From Pseudomonadota bacterium (GTDB lineage Bacteria; Pseudomonadota; Alphaproteobacteria; Rhizobiales; Hyphomicrobiaceae): 37,101 nucleotides of DNA. Positions within the stretch are counted from its first letter, which is position 1; each line of letters begins with the position of its first letter. Location: the NCBI GenBank assembly GCA_023412805.1, contig JAEZRM010000030.1, forward strand, positions 1-37,101, read 5' to 3'. The translations under genes were made by a program, and so were the position numbers. The notes beneath the pieces are model-generated. The model saw only the letters and a list, made by a program, of their open reading frames with translations, had not been told where the DNA came from and made no database searches. Shown here in pieces: positions 23,702 to 33,761 of this stretch.

Positions 23702-24229
23702 ATGACGACAAAGACACGCAGTTGGTCGGACGACGTGTTCGCCGAAATGAAGGCGCGCAATATCGAGACCGTCGCGACGATCCCGGACGGCGGGCTCACG
23801 CAGCTCCTCAACATGGTCGTTGCGGACAAGGATATGCGTCTCGTGACGCTGTCGACCGAGGAGGAAGGTATCGGCGTCGCGACCGGCCAGTGGCTCGGTG
23901 GCAAGCGGTCCATGATCGCGATGCAGTCCTCGGGCGTCGGCAATTGCATCAATGCGCTCGGCATTCCCGTGACGATGCGCGCACCATGCCTGATCCTGGT
24001 GACCATGCGCGGTCAGTGGGGTGAGTTCAATCCCTGGCAGGTACCCATGGGGACGGCGACGCGCACGGTGCTGGAAGCCGTCGGCGTGCGCTGCTTCCCC
24101 GTCGAGAAAGCCGAAGAGATCGGCGAGACCTTCGGCGCCGCCGCCGACATCGCATTCAACAGCCGCCTATCCGCCGCCGTGCTGGTCAGCCAGCGCGTGA
24201 TCGGCGCCAAGGGCTTCGGACAGAAGTAA
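23702..24229 (+). CDS. ThDP-dependent enzyme, PYR-domain subunit (ComD-like)
   Basis: This 175-residue protein is the pyrimidine-binding half of a thiamine-diphosphate enzyme. TIPDGGLTQLL near 27-36 and the catalytic glutamate region STEEEGIGVATG (Glu53-55) match sulfopyruvate and phosphonopyruvate decarboxylase alpha subunits. AGGAAAC lies just before the ATG, and the partner subunit starts 11 bp after its stop. Split decarboxylases act on 2-oxo acids; the real substrate is unknown, and no coenzyme M or phosphonate genes are nearby, so sulfopyruvate is unlikely. Confidence 0.88.
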   Translation: MTTKTRSWSDDVFAEMKARNIETVATIPDGGLTQLLNMVVADKDMRLVTLSTEEEGIGVATGQWLGGKRSMIAMQSSGVGNCINALGIPVTMRAPCLILVTMRGQWGEFNPWQVPMGTATRTVLEAVGVRCFPVEKAEEIGETFGAAADIAFNSRLSAAVLVSQRVIGAKGFGQK

Positions 24230-24240
24230 GGGCCGCAAAT

Positions 24241-24852
24241 ATGACCTCGACCACAAAGCCCGCCCACGCGACGGCGAACAAGATCAAGCGGCGCCCGTTC
24301 GTCGCAGAACTGCTCAAGCACCGCGGCAATGCGCTCGTCGTGCCGGGCCTCGGCAGCCCGACCTGGGACATCTCCGCAGCGGGCGATCAGCCTGAATACC
24401 TCTATTCCTGGGGCGGCATGGGTCTCGCCGTCTCGACGGCACTTGGCATTGCGCTCGCCCAGCCGGACCGTCGCGTGCTCGCCATTACCGGCGACGGCGA
24501 GATGATGATGGGCATCGGCTCGCTCGGCGTCGTTGCCGATCAGGCGCCGAAGAACCTCGGCATTCTCGTGCTCGACAACGAGCATTTCGGCGAGACGGGC
24601 CGCCAGCACGGCCTCACGGGTGCGCGGACCGACATGTGCAAGGTGGCCGAAGGTTTCGGCATCGCGAAAACGATGCTGGTCACCGAGGAATCCCAGGTCG
24701 GCGCGCTGGCGGAGTTGATGTTCAAGACGCCGGGGCCGACGTTCGCCATTGCCAAGATCGCGATCACGGAAGACCCCTGGGCCCTGCCGGTGAAGGATGG
24801 TGCGGCGATCGCCCATCGCTTCCGCATTGCTGTCGGTGTCGAGAAGCCCTGA
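24241..24852 (+). CDS. ThDP-dependent enzyme, PP-domain subunit (ComE-like)
   Basis: This 203-residue protein carries the ThDP diphosphate-binding motif: AITGDGEMMMGIGSL at about 81-95 and LDNEHFGETGRQ near 111-122, the GDG-x(~25)-N signature that binds Mg2+ and the cofactor. It pairs with the preceding PYR subunit to form an alpha2beta2-type decarboxylase or carboligase. The ribosome site is AAGG before ATG 24241. After its TGA stop the same frame stays open for 18 more codons with coding-like composition, ending at 24909. Confidence 0.9.
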   Translation: MTSTTKPAHATANKIKRRPFVAELLKHRGNALVVPGLGSPTWDISAAGDQPEYLYSWGGMGLAVSTALGIALAQPDRRVLAITGDGEMMMGIGSLGVVADQAPKNLGILVLDNEHFGETGRQHGLTGARTDMCKVAEGFGIAKTMLVTEESQVGALAELMFKTPGPTFAIAKIAITEDPWALPVKDGAAIAHRFRIAVGVEKP

Positions 24853-24923
24853 TTGCGCGACGTCAAGAGCAAGGGCCTGGAAAAGGCCTTCGATGAGGAT
24901 ATGAGCTGAGCTGGAGGTCGGAC

Positions 24924-26567
<1,644 letters not shown>

Positions 26568-26593
26568 CCGCGGTGGGAAGAGATCAAAAGAAA

Positions 26594-26622
26594 CGGGCGC
26601 CCCTGGATCTCAGAGGCGCCCG
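26594..26622. terminator. Bidirectional terminator between the BVMO gene and rpoH
   Basis: CGGGCGCC (26594-26601) and GGCGCCCG (26615-26622) form a perfect 8-bp stem with a 13-base loop. AATGATTTT follows on the plus strand and TTTCTTTTGAT on the minus strand, so it can serve both convergent genes. Confidence 0.75.
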
Positions 26623-26651
26623 AATGATTTTCGATCCCGAAAGCGCGCGCC

Positions 26652-27545
26652 TTATGCCGGGACGCCCGCCGCCTCGATCTTGGCGTTTGCCTTCTGCACG
26701 GCACTCTGCACCTTCTCGAATGCCCGCACCTCGATCTGGCGAATGCGCTCACGCGACACGCCGAACTCGACCGAGAGATCCTCGAGCGTCGCCGGATCGT
26801 CGCGCAGACGACGGGCCTCGAAGATCTGACGCTCGCGGTCGGTGAGCGCCTTCATCGCGTTCTCGAGCAGACCGCGCCGAAGTGTCAGCTCCTCACTCTC
26901 CGCAAGCTGCTCCTCCTGATCGGGCGTCTCGTCGACGAGCCAGTCCTGCCATTCGCCGGACTCGGAGTCGGCACGCACGGGCGCGTTGAGCGAGGCATCG
27001 CCGCCCAGGCGCCGGTTCATGGAGACGACGTCCTCCTCGCTCACGCCGAGCTTGGTCGCGATCTCCTTGACCTGGTCGGGTCTGAGTTCACCCTCCTCGA
27101 TTGCCTGGATCTGGCCCTTCACGCGGCGAAGGTTGAAGAAGAGCTTTTTCTGCGAGGCCGTGGTGCCCATTTTCACGAGGCTCCACGAGCGCAGGATGTA
27201 CTCCTGGATCGAAGCCCGGATCCACCACATGGCATAGGTCGCGAGACGAAAGCCCTTGTCGGGGTCAAAGCGCTTGACGGCCTGCATGAGACCGACGTTG
27301 CCCTCCGAGATCACCTCGCCCATAGGCAGGCCGTAGCCGCGATAGCCCATGGCAATGCGGCCGACGAGCCGCAAGTGCGACGTGACGAGCTTGTGCGCTG
27401 CCTCGGTGTCCTCGTGCTGCTGCCAGCGCTTGGCCAGCATATATTCCTCGTTCGGTTCCAGCATCGGGAACCGGCGAATTTCCTCGAGATAGCGGGACAG
27501 GCCGGCCGAACCTGACGCTACGACCGGAAGTGCTTTGGTCGCCAT
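26652..27545 (-). CDS. rpoH: RNA polymerase heat-shock sigma factor RpoH (sigma-32)
   Basis: This 297-residue sigma-70-family protein carries the RpoH box QKKLFFNLR at about 132-140, which separates it from RpoD. Region 2 is intact (VISEGNVGLMQAVKRFDPDKGFRL then ATYAMWWIRASIQEYI), and region 4 holds the helix-turn-helix FGVSRERIRQIEVRAFEKV. It directs polymerase to heat-shock and envelope-stress promoters. GAGGGA lies 7 bases before the ATG. It shares a terminator with the convergent BVMO gene. Alphaproteobacteria often have two RpoH copies, so this may be RpoH1 or RpoH2. Confidence 0.97.
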   Translation of the reverse strand: MATKALPVVASGSAGLSRYLEEIRRFPMLEPNEEYMLAKRWQQHEDTEAAHKLVTSHLRLVGRIAMGYRGYGLPMGEVISEGNVGLMQAVKRFDPDKGFRLATYAMWWIRASIQEYILRSWSLVKMGTTASQKKLFFNLRRVKGQIQAIEEGELRPDQVKEIATKLGVSEEDVVSMNRRLGGDASLNAPVRADSESGEWQDWLVDETPDQEEQLAESEELTLRRGLLENAMKALTDRERQIFEARRLRDDPATLEDLSVEFGVSRERIRQIEVRAFEKVQSAVQKANAKIEAAGVPA

Positions 27546-27859
27546 GGCTTTTCCCTCTCTTCACGCAATCGGGGCCATTTCGAGCAGTAATGCCCCGTGA
27601 CGCGAATAGTTTCCGCGGAGATCCCCGCACCGTGTGCGCGTCTGTCGTCCATCCGGCGGATAAGGTTCATCGTGTTGAGCGTAAAATACGCCTGATGCCC
27701 CTCCCGCTCCACTACTGATGTGCGTTCATCACGACCTGTTGAGGTCGCGTGATGCGAGCGCTCTCCCACATGATCAGAACGGATGAGACCCTGCTGATCC
27801 GTCTCTATAGACAGCACAATTCGCGTTTCTTCTTATCGACATATCGCGCCGGATCGCCA
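27546..27859 (-). promoter_or_regulatory. rpoH upstream region with a hairpin
   Basis: This 314-bp gap between rpoH and the phosphatase gene holds no credible gene. A hairpin lies at 27728-27753 (stem GACCT/AGGTC, loop GTTG, flanked by ATCAC/GTGAT with a 2-base bulge). A small AT-rich palindrome, GCGTA-AAA-TACGC, lies at 27680-27692. Read toward rpoH the latter contains TATTTT, a possible -10 element, but no clear -35 is visible. Confidence 0.35.
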
Positions 27860-28366
27860 TTATCGGCCGGGATCACGACCCCACGCTGCGAAGTCGAAAA
27901 TCCACTGGCGCTGGGCTTCAGTTTCGGGAATGCGCCGGCCACGTGCCACCGAAACGGCTTCGATTGCCACCTCGGGATCCATGCCGAGTCGCACGAGCAC
28001 GCAGCACGCAAAGAGCGGCGAACGGCCACGTCCGGCAAAGCAGTGCACACCGACGGCGCGTCCCGCATCGACATCGGCCGCAACCGCGTCGATGAGCGCT
28101 CCGGCGGCCTCGAAGGACACCGGCACGCCGAAGTCGTCGGTCGGCAGGTTATGGAAGGCGAGGCCTTCTTCCGCGGCCACGTTCGCTTCCCAGGCGAGCC
28201 CGAGGCGGATCGCCTCGTCGGCCTGGAGCATGCTGACGAGCACGTCGAGGCCATCCGCGCGCAGGGATTTCAACTGGCCGGGAAGCCCGTAGGCGGGATC
28301 GGGGCGGGTAACGACCGCCAGCCGCCCGCGCACGAGATCGCGGACCCAGTAAACCGTCGGCAGCAT
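27860..28366 (-). CDS. Protein-tyrosine-phosphatase-like protein
   Basis: This 168-residue protein has the Cys-based phosphatase signature HCFAGRGRS (His108, Cys109, Arg115; CX5R) and an upstream LPTDDFGVP loop that could provide the general acid aspartate. The fold matches small dual-specificity-like phosphatases of bacteria. It lies 13 bp downstream of the Old Yellow Enzyme gene on the same strand, so the two are likely co-transcribed. The substrate, a protein or a small phosphate ester, is unknown. Confidence 0.87.
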   Translation of the reverse strand: MLPTVYWVRDLVRGRLAVVTRPDPAYGLPGQLKSLRADGLDVLVSMLQADEAIRLGLAWEANVAAEEGLAFHNLPTDDFGVPVSFEAAGALIDAVAADVDAGRAVGVHCFAGRGRSPLFACCVLVRLGMDPEVAIEAVSVARGRRIPETEAQRQWIFDFAAWGRDPGR

Positions 28367-28379
28367 GATGCCTCGTCAC

Positions 28380-29504
28380 CTACTCCGCAGCTTTTGCTGC
28401 CGGAGCATAACGCTTAGCGGGCGCCCATGTCTTGATCGTGGCGCGCGCGTACTGGACAGAGACGGGAACATCCGCGCCGAGCCGCCATGCCGCGTGCCAA
28501 GCCCAATGCGGATCATCCAAAAAGCCGCGCGCGAGCGCGACCATGTCCGCCTTGCCGCCCGCGACGATCTCCTCGGCCTGTTCCGCCTCGGTGATGAGGC
28601 CGACCGCCATGGTCGCCATGCCCGTCGCTTTCTTGATCGCCTCCGCGAAAGGCACCTGATAACCGCGCCCAAGCTGGATCTTCTGATCGGGATGATTACC
28701 GCCCGAGGAGACGTCGATGAAGTCGCAACCGGCCTCCTTGAGCTTCTGGGCGAAGAACACCGAGTCCTCGATCTGGAGACCGTCGGGCATCCAGTCCACG
28801 GCCGAGATGCGAATACCGAGCGGCTTGTGCTTCGGCCAGACCGCGCGCATGGCAGCGAAGATCTCGAGCGGCAGGCGAATGCGGTTTTCGCGGCTGCCAC
28901 CGTACTGGTCCGTGCGCTTGTTGGAGAGCGGCGAGATGAACTGGTGCAGGAGGTAGCCGTGCGCGCCATGAATCTCGATGAGGTCGAAGCCGATGCGATC
29001 GGCCCGCTTGGTCGCCTCGACGAATGCCGCCTTGAGGGCCTCGATCTCGGCAAGCGTATAAGCTTCCGGCGTGTGCCAGCCGGGAGCAAAGGGAATAGCC
29101 GACGCCGACTTCGTCTGCCAGGCCCCCTCCTCCAGCGGATCGGAATGCGCCTTGCTCTCCCAGGGGCGCTTGCAGGAGGCCTTGCGGCCCGCATGGCCGA
29201 GCTGGATGCCGACCTTCGCCGTACCGTAGCGCTTGCAGGCAGCGACGACGCGCTTCATCGCGGCTTCGTTCTCGTCATTGGCGAGTGCCGGGCAACCGTG
29301 CGTGATGCGACCGGTGAGTTCGACGCCCGTGGCCTCCACGATCAGTAGGCCGGCGCCCGAATTCGAGAGCGAGCCGAGATGGAGCATGTGCCAGTCGGTC
29401 ATGTTGCCGTTCTCGGCCGAGTACTGGCACATGGGCGCGACGACCACCCGGTTGGCGAGTTCCAGTTCACCGAGCTTGATGGGCGCAAACAGCTTGCTGC
29501 TCAT
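28380..29504 (-). CDS. Old Yellow Enzyme, YqjM-like NADPH:flavin ene-reductase
   Basis: This 374-residue FMN enzyme reduces activated C=C bonds with NAD(P)H. Cys26 and Tyr28 in APMCQYSAENG match the flavin-tuning Cys26/Tyr28 of Bacillus YqjM, placing it in the thermophilic-like OYE class. The blocks QLGHAGRKAS, HGAHGYLLHQFISP and YGGSRENRIRLPLEI complete the barrel. It is divergent from the PLP decarboxylase and probably heads a two-gene unit with the phosphatase. The natural substrate is not evident. Confidence 0.96.
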   Translation of the reverse strand: MSSKLFAPIKLGELELANRVVVAPMCQYSAENGNMTDWHMLHLGSLSNSGAGLLIVEATGVELTGRITHGCPALANDENEAAMKRVVAACKRYGTAKVGIQLGHAGRKASCKRPWESKAHSDPLEEGAWQTKSASAIPFAPGWHTPEAYTLAEIEALKAAFVEATKRADRIGFDLIEIHGAHGYLLHQFISPLSNKRTDQYGGSRENRIRLPLEIFAAMRAVWPKHKPLGIRISAVDWMPDGLQIEDSVFFAQKLKEAGCDFIDVSSGGNHPDQKIQLGRGYQVPFAEAIKKATGMATMAVGLITEAEQAEEIVAGGKADMVALARGFLDDPHWAWHAAWRLGADVPVSVQYARATIKTWAPAKRYAPAAKAAE

Positions 29505-29683
29505 GAGGAGGCATTTCCCTTGTGTCAGGAGGGGCCAGAGGCCATGGCAAAGGTGCGGGAATTCGACAGCACCGGAGGCAATGATCAGGCGCTGAATAGC
29601 ACGCCAGTGGCCCCGCTGACCACTGCCGGAGCCTCACAGGCGCGTTGAGGCCGCCGGATCAGGCCCTTGGGCCATCAAAGGTC

Positions 29684-29712
29684 TTTACATAGGCCCTAAT
29701 GCGACTTATGTG
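29684..29712 (+). promoter_or_regulatory. Possible promoter of the PLP decarboxylase gene
   Basis: TTTACA (29684-29689), a 17-base spacer and TATGTG (29707-29712) form a moderate -35/-10 pair 77 bases before the chosen start at 29789. The -10 match is weak. Confidence 0.3.
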
Positions 29713-29788
29713 CACCTCACGTGCGGCGATCTCTGCTGGTCCCCTGCAGCTCGCCCGGTCACAGTTCGACTGGTGGAGGTCCCATGAG

Positions 29789-30979
29789 ATGGAGACGTTT
29801 CATTCTGCCTCGGCGCTGATTGCAGCCCGTAAGCCCGAGAAGCCCATCATCGGCCTGCGTCCGCACGCAGCGGGCCGCGCAGCACGGTGGTTTCTCGCGA
29901 ATTTCCCCGGCGATGTCGCCTACGCCTACAAGGCCAACAGCACGCCCTTTCTGATTGGTGCGCTGTACGGGGCCGGCATCCGCCATTTCGACGTCGCCTC
30001 GCTGCCCGAGCTCGAGGATGCCAAGACCATCCCCGATGTGACGTTCCACTTCATGCATCCGGTGAAGTCGCGCCACGCTATCCGGCGGGCCTTCCAGCTC
30101 GGCTGCCGCTCCTTCTCGCTCGACAGCGAAGACGAGCTGAAGAAGATCGTCGAAGAGACCGGCCGCGCCCAGGACCTTTCGCTCTGGGTGCGCATTGCCG
30201 TGCCCGCGATCAACGCCGTCATTCCGCTCGAGAACAAGTTCGGGATCGCCGGCCCCGCGGCCGTGCGCCTGCTGACCAAGGCGCGGCAGGTGGCCAAGTC
30301 CCTTGGCATTTCATTTCACGTCGGTTCGCAGACGCTGGCGCCGCAGGCCTATGCCTCAGCGCTCGGCGAAGCTGGAAAACTCATCACGCGGGCAGGCGTT
30401 GTCGTAGACGGCATCGACGTCGGCGGTGGCTTTCCGGCGCGCTATTCGGATGAAGGGCAGGCGCCACTCGCCGATTTTGTCCAGACGATCCGCGAGAGCT
30501 TCGCGACCCTGCCCGTTGAGAGCAATTGCCGTCTCATGTGCGAGCCGGGGCGCGCGCTCTGCGCCGAGTCCGAGAGCCTGATCGTGCGCGTCGATGCCCG
30601 GCGCGGCGGCGATCTCTATATCAATGACGGCAGCTACGGGATGCTGTTCGACGCGGCCCACCTCGGCTTCACGTTCCCCGTGCGGCTTGTCGGCCGTGAG
30701 GTGCGCGATCCGAATGCACTGGCGCCCTTCCAGTTCTGGGGGCCGACGTGTGACTCGATCGATCACATGAAGGGCCCCTTCATGCTGCCCGCCTCCATTC
30801 GCGAGGGTGACTACATCGAGATCGGCAACACGGGCGCTTATGCGCGTGCCATTGCCGGCAAGTTCAATGGCTTCGGCTTCTATGAGGAGGTCATCCTCAA
30901 GGACGAGCCAATCTACTCGATGTACGCCGATGGGGCCCCAGCCGCTCGCCAGGTCGAGCGGGCCGGAGCGATCGCCTAG
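29789..30979 (+). CDS. Group III PLP decarboxylase (ornithine/lysine decarboxylase-like)
   Basis: This 396-residue fold-type III PLP enzyme decarboxylates a basic amino acid, probably ornithine, giving putrescine. The PLP lysine is Lys48 in YAYKANS. HVGSQT (177-182), GGGFPARY and EPGR (252-255) bind the cofactor, and Cys321-Asp322 in WGPTCDSID are the catalytic pair of ornithine decarboxylases. ATG 29789 has GGAGG 9 bases upstream; a start at 29699 would add 30 unconserved residues. It overlaps the convergent HIT gene by 4 bp. Ornithine against lysine or diaminopimelate cannot be settled by eye, though the length fits ODC. Confidence 0.93.
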   Translation: METFHSASALIAARKPEKPIIGLRPHAAGRAARWFLANFPGDVAYAYKANSTPFLIGALYGAGIRHFDVASLPELEDAKTIPDVTFHFMHPVKSRHAIRRAFQLGCRSFSLDSEDELKKIVEETGRAQDLSLWVRIAVPAINAVIPLENKFGIAGPAAVRLLTKARQVAKSLGISFHVGSQTLAPQAYASALGEAGKLITRAGVVVDGIDVGGGFPARYSDEGQAPLADFVQTIRESFATLPVESNCRLMCEPGRALCAESESLIVRVDARRGGDLYINDGSYGMLFDAAHLGFTFPVRLVGREVRDPNALAPFQFWGPTCDSIDHMKGPFMLPASIREGDYIEIGNTGAYARAIAGKFNGFGFYEEVILKDEPIYSMYADGAPAARQVERAGAIA

Positions 30980-31416
30980 CTCTGGGCGCGGAGACGTGCC
31001 GACAATGCTGCGGCCGTCTCTCGCAACAGTGCGTCGTCCGGCCTGGGCGGCGTACGATAGGTCAGTTTCGTCTCGACGATGTAGTGCTGCGAGGTTATGT
31101 CGTGCTTATCGGCCAGCGGCACCACATGCGCGTGGGCATGCGCGACGTCGCCGCCTGTGAACATGAAGCCGACACGGTTTACCTGATACACTTGCTTCTG
31201 GATTTTCGCGAGGCGCTGCCCTAGCGCCGTGATCTCAGAGATGATCTCCGGCGGCAGATCATCGAAGGTCTCGTAATGATCGCACGTAATGATCAGCACG
31301 TGCCCGTCCCGGATAGGTCCAATATCGAGGAAGGCCACAAGACGGTCATTCCGGTAAATTTCGTGCGCGGGAATCTCTCCCCGCGCAATCCGGCAGAATA
31401 AGCACCCGTCGCTCAC
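30976..31416 (-). CDS. HIT-family nucleotide hydrolase
   Basis: This 146-residue protein carries the histidine-triad motif HAHAHVVP (His93, His95, His97) and the N-terminal CLFCRIARGEIP with paired cysteines. HIT enzymes hydrolyse AMP-linked nucleotides such as adenosine 5'-phosphoramidates or Ap4A. The start is a GTG with AGGGA upstream. It lies 17 bp after the MBL-fold hydrolase gene and is likely co-transcribed with it. Its physiological substrate is unknown. Confidence 0.94.
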   Translation of the reverse strand: MSDGCLFCRIARGEIPAHEIYRNDRLVAFLDIGPIRDGHVLIITCDHYETFDDLPPEIISEITALGQRLAKIQKQVYQVNRVGFMFTGGDVAHAHAHVVPLADKHDITSQHYIVETKLTYRTPPRPDDALLRETAAALSARLRAQS

Positions 31417-31433
31417 TGTTCGTCCCTTTCAGC

Positions 31434-32306
31434 CTAGACGCCCTTGAAGCCAAATGCGTCGCCGTCGCGCACGACGCGACCGGCTGTCGGCATCGGGAAA
31501 TGCGCCGGCATGACTATCATGTCGGTCTCCGCGTTTCGATCGAGGAACGCGCGCCGGTTCTTCGCCGAGAGCGCCATGTCGGTGTCGACGCGGCAGCACA
31601 GCTCTGGATAGAGAAACTGGAGCTGATGATGGATGGCATCGCCGACGAAGACGCCGCGTTTCCCGCCGCTCGCGACGTTGATCAGCACGAGCCCCGGCGA
31701 ATGGCCATGACAGGGCTCGAGCCAGATGCCCTTCTCAAGTTCGAAATCGTCATCGACGAGCACGGCCTGCTCGGCGCGCTTGATGGGCAGCACGCTGTCC
31801 TCGAAGGCGAGCACGTGCATGTTGTTCCTGTCGCCCTTGGCGTACTCGGCATCCCAGAACTCGTACTCGCGCCGCGCCATGATGTGCTTGGCATTGGGGA
31901 AGGTCGGCACCCACCTACCGTCCTGCAGGCGCGTATTCCAGCCGACGTGATCCCAGTGCAAATGCGTGCACATGACGTAATCGACTTGCTCGGGCTTGAC
32001 GCCCTGCGCTGCGAGGTCGGCGAGATAGTTCGTCTGTATCATGCTGAATTCGGCGCGCGCCGGCCGCGGCTTGTGATTGCCGCAGCAGGTGTCGATGAGG
32101 ATGGTGTGCTTCGGCGTGCGCACGACGAACGAGTGGAAGCTCATGAGGAGCTTGTCGTCGGCACTGATGAGATTGCCGAGGCGCGCTTTACCATCGGCAA
32201 GCTGCGCCTCCGTGCACGCCGGAAAGAACTCGCGCGCGACAAACGCCGGAAATTCGAGTTCCACCACGCGATCGATGTTGAACTCGCCGATCTGGGTCAG
32301 GCTCAT
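31434..32306 (-). CDS. Metallo-beta-lactamase-fold hydrolase
   Basis: This 290-residue MBL-fold protein has the zinc motif HLHWDH at 115-120 (His115, His117, Asp119, His120), preceded by ILIDTCCGNHK. Further ligands are the histidine in CHGHSPG and the aspartate in FVGDAIHH. The layout resembles quorum-quenching lactonases and related hydrolases, but substrate specificity cannot be read from the motifs. GGAGG lies upstream of the ATG. The HIT gene follows 17 bp downstream. Confidence 0.92.
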   Translation of the reverse strand: MSLTQIGEFNIDRVVELEFPAFVAREFFPACTEAQLADGKARLGNLISADDKLLMSFHSFVVRTPKHTILIDTCCGNHKPRPARAEFSMIQTNYLADLAAQGVKPEQVDYVMCTHLHWDHVGWNTRLQDGRWVPTFPNAKHIMARREYEFWDAEYAKGDRNNMHVLAFEDSVLPIKRAEQAVLVDDDFELEKGIWLEPCHGHSPGLVLINVASGGKRGVFVGDAIHHQLQFLYPELCCRVDTDMALSAKNRRAFLDRNAETDMIVMPAHFPMPTAGRVVRDGDAFGFKGV

Positions 32307-32456
32307 GCGCGTTTTTCCTCCGGCTTTCTCGCTGATGGCGGATCATGACGCGGCGGGCCATCCATGAGCAAGCCCATAGGGTGACATGCCCCCTCCGCAC
32401 TTGCCGCCGCACGGTCCTATGACGCACCATGCCCGCAACAAAGGGAGGAATTGCTG

Positions 32457-33224
32457 ATGGCGGATCTCGTCCTGACCGAGCTGCGCGGGCGCGTGCTGAT
32501 TGTGACGCTGAACCGGCCAGGCGTTCTCAATGCCGTGAGCCCCGAGTTGCGCGCAGCGTTCATCGCAGCCATGAACGCCGCCAACGCCAATGATGTCGTC
32601 GGCGCGATCGTCATCACCGGGGCCGGCAAAGCCTTCTCGGCCGGGCAGGATCTCAACGAGACGGCGCATCTTTCCATTGATCAGGTGCGCGGCTGGTGCA
32701 CGGCGCTGCGCGATCTCTATCAGTCGGTGCGTGATCTTTCGAAGCCCGCCGTCGCAGCGTGGAACGGCATTGCAGCGGGCGCTGGCATGCAGATCGGCCT
32801 CTGCTGTGATGTGCGCGTCGCGCATCCCGCCGCACGCATCGGCCAGCCGGAGGTGCGCGCCGGGCTCGCCAGCATCGTCGGCACGTACTTCATGAGCCTC
32901 TACGTGGGCCATGGGGCGAACCGCGAGCTTTCCCTCTCCGGCGGTCTCGTCAGTGGCGAGCGCGCGCACGCGATCGGACTTGTCGATCATCTGGTGCCCG
33001 AAGGTGAGGTGCTCGCGAAAGCGATCGAGATTGCCGAGGAGTTGTTGAAGGTGCCGCCGGTGGCCATGCGGCTCACAAAGGAACGCCTGCGCGCGCTCAC
33101 GCAACCGGGCTTCGACGACGCAACGGCAGCTGCCGTGCGCTATTCGCTCGAAGCCTACGCAACGGGCGAGCCGCAGCGGATCATGAAAGGCTTTCTTGCC
33201 GAGCGCGCCCAGCGCAAGAAATGA
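32457..33224 (+). CDS. Enoyl-CoA hydratase/isomerase-family protein
   Basis: This 255-residue crotonase-fold protein has the oxyanion-hole block GAGKAFSAGQDL (about 55-66), NGIAAGAGMQIGLCCD (103-118) and a catalytic-type Glu132 in GQPEVRAG. The second canonical glutamate of hydratases is not evident after GLASIVGTYF, so it may be an isomerase or another crotonase. ATG 32457 is used because GGGAGG is 8 bases upstream; a TTG at 32451 is too close to that site. It is convergent with rlmH, 9 bp apart. Confidence 0.94.
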   Translation: MADLVLTELRGRVLIVTLNRPGVLNAVSPELRAAFIAAMNAANANDVVGAIVITGAGKAFSAGQDLNETAHLSIDQVRGWCTALRDLYQSVRDLSKPAVAAWNGIAAGAGMQIGLCCDVRVAHPAARIGQPEVRAGLASIVGTYFMSLYVGHGANRELSLSGGLVSGERAHAIGLVDHLVPEGEVLAKAIEIAEELLKVPPVAMRLTKERLRALTQPGFDDATAAAVRYSLEAYATGEPQRIMKGFLAERAQRKK

Positions 33225-33233
33225 GCGCGCTGG

Positions 33234-33716
33234 TCACACGCGATGATAGGGATGACCCGAGAGGATGGTAATCGCGCGGTAGACCTGCTCGACGAGCACC
33301 ACGCGCGCCAAGCCGTGTGGAAGGGTCATCGGACCGAGCGACAGCGTCATATGCGCGCCCTTGCCGGTGAGGCTTGCCGGATGGCCGTCGGGGCCGCCTA
33401 TAAGGAGCGCGGCGGCCTTCACACCCGCATCGCGCCGCGCGCCGAGATAGGTCGCAAATTCCACGCTCGACATCAAACGTCCGCCCTCGTCGAGCACGAT
33501 CCTGAGATCGCAGTCGGCTGTCGCATGAAGAAGGCGCGCAGCCTCGTCGGCCTGACGCGCGTTCGTGTCGGCGGAGCGGCTCTCGGCCAGCTCTTCGATG
33601 GTGACAGGGGATATTCCTATCGCGCGGCCGCTCGTGACACGCTTCATGTAGCGCGTAATGAGCGCCCGCTCGCCCTCGTCCTTGAGACGGCCGATGGCTG
33701 CTATGGCAAGGCGCAT
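33234..33716 (-). CDS. rlmH: 23S rRNA (pseudouridine-1915-N3)-methyltransferase RlmH
   Basis: This 160-residue SPOUT methyltransferase modifies pseudouridine 1915 of helix 69 in 23S rRNA. The SAM-binding knot is seen in LLIGGPDGH and the C-terminal LVEQVYRAITILSGHPYHR, both diagnostic for RlmH. Length and ending are normal. It follows rsfS by 45 bp on the same strand, a standard bacterial arrangement of ribosome-maturation genes. Confidence 0.97.
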   Translation of the reverse strand: MRLAIAAIGRLKDEGERALITRYMKRVTSGRAIGISPVTIEELAESRSADTNARQADEAARLLHATADCDLRIVLDEGGRLMSSVEFATYLGARRDAGVKAAALLIGGPDGHPASLTGKGAHMTLSLGPMTLPHGLARVVLVEQVYRAITILSGHPYHRV

Positions 33717-33761
33717 GGCGGCTCCTCCGCAGGATACTGCGCGCCCTGCCCGGCACGTGGT

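Noticed and set aside
23702..24852. A coenzyme M biosynthesis sulfopyruvate decarboxylase (ComDE)
   Set aside because: The fold fits, but no other coenzyme M gene is nearby and the operon partners are oxygenases, so only the general ThDP assignment is kept.
28365..29348. 327-codon plus-strand frame opposite the Old Yellow Enzyme gene
   Set aside because: Shadow frame; the minus-strand OYE is certain from its motifs.
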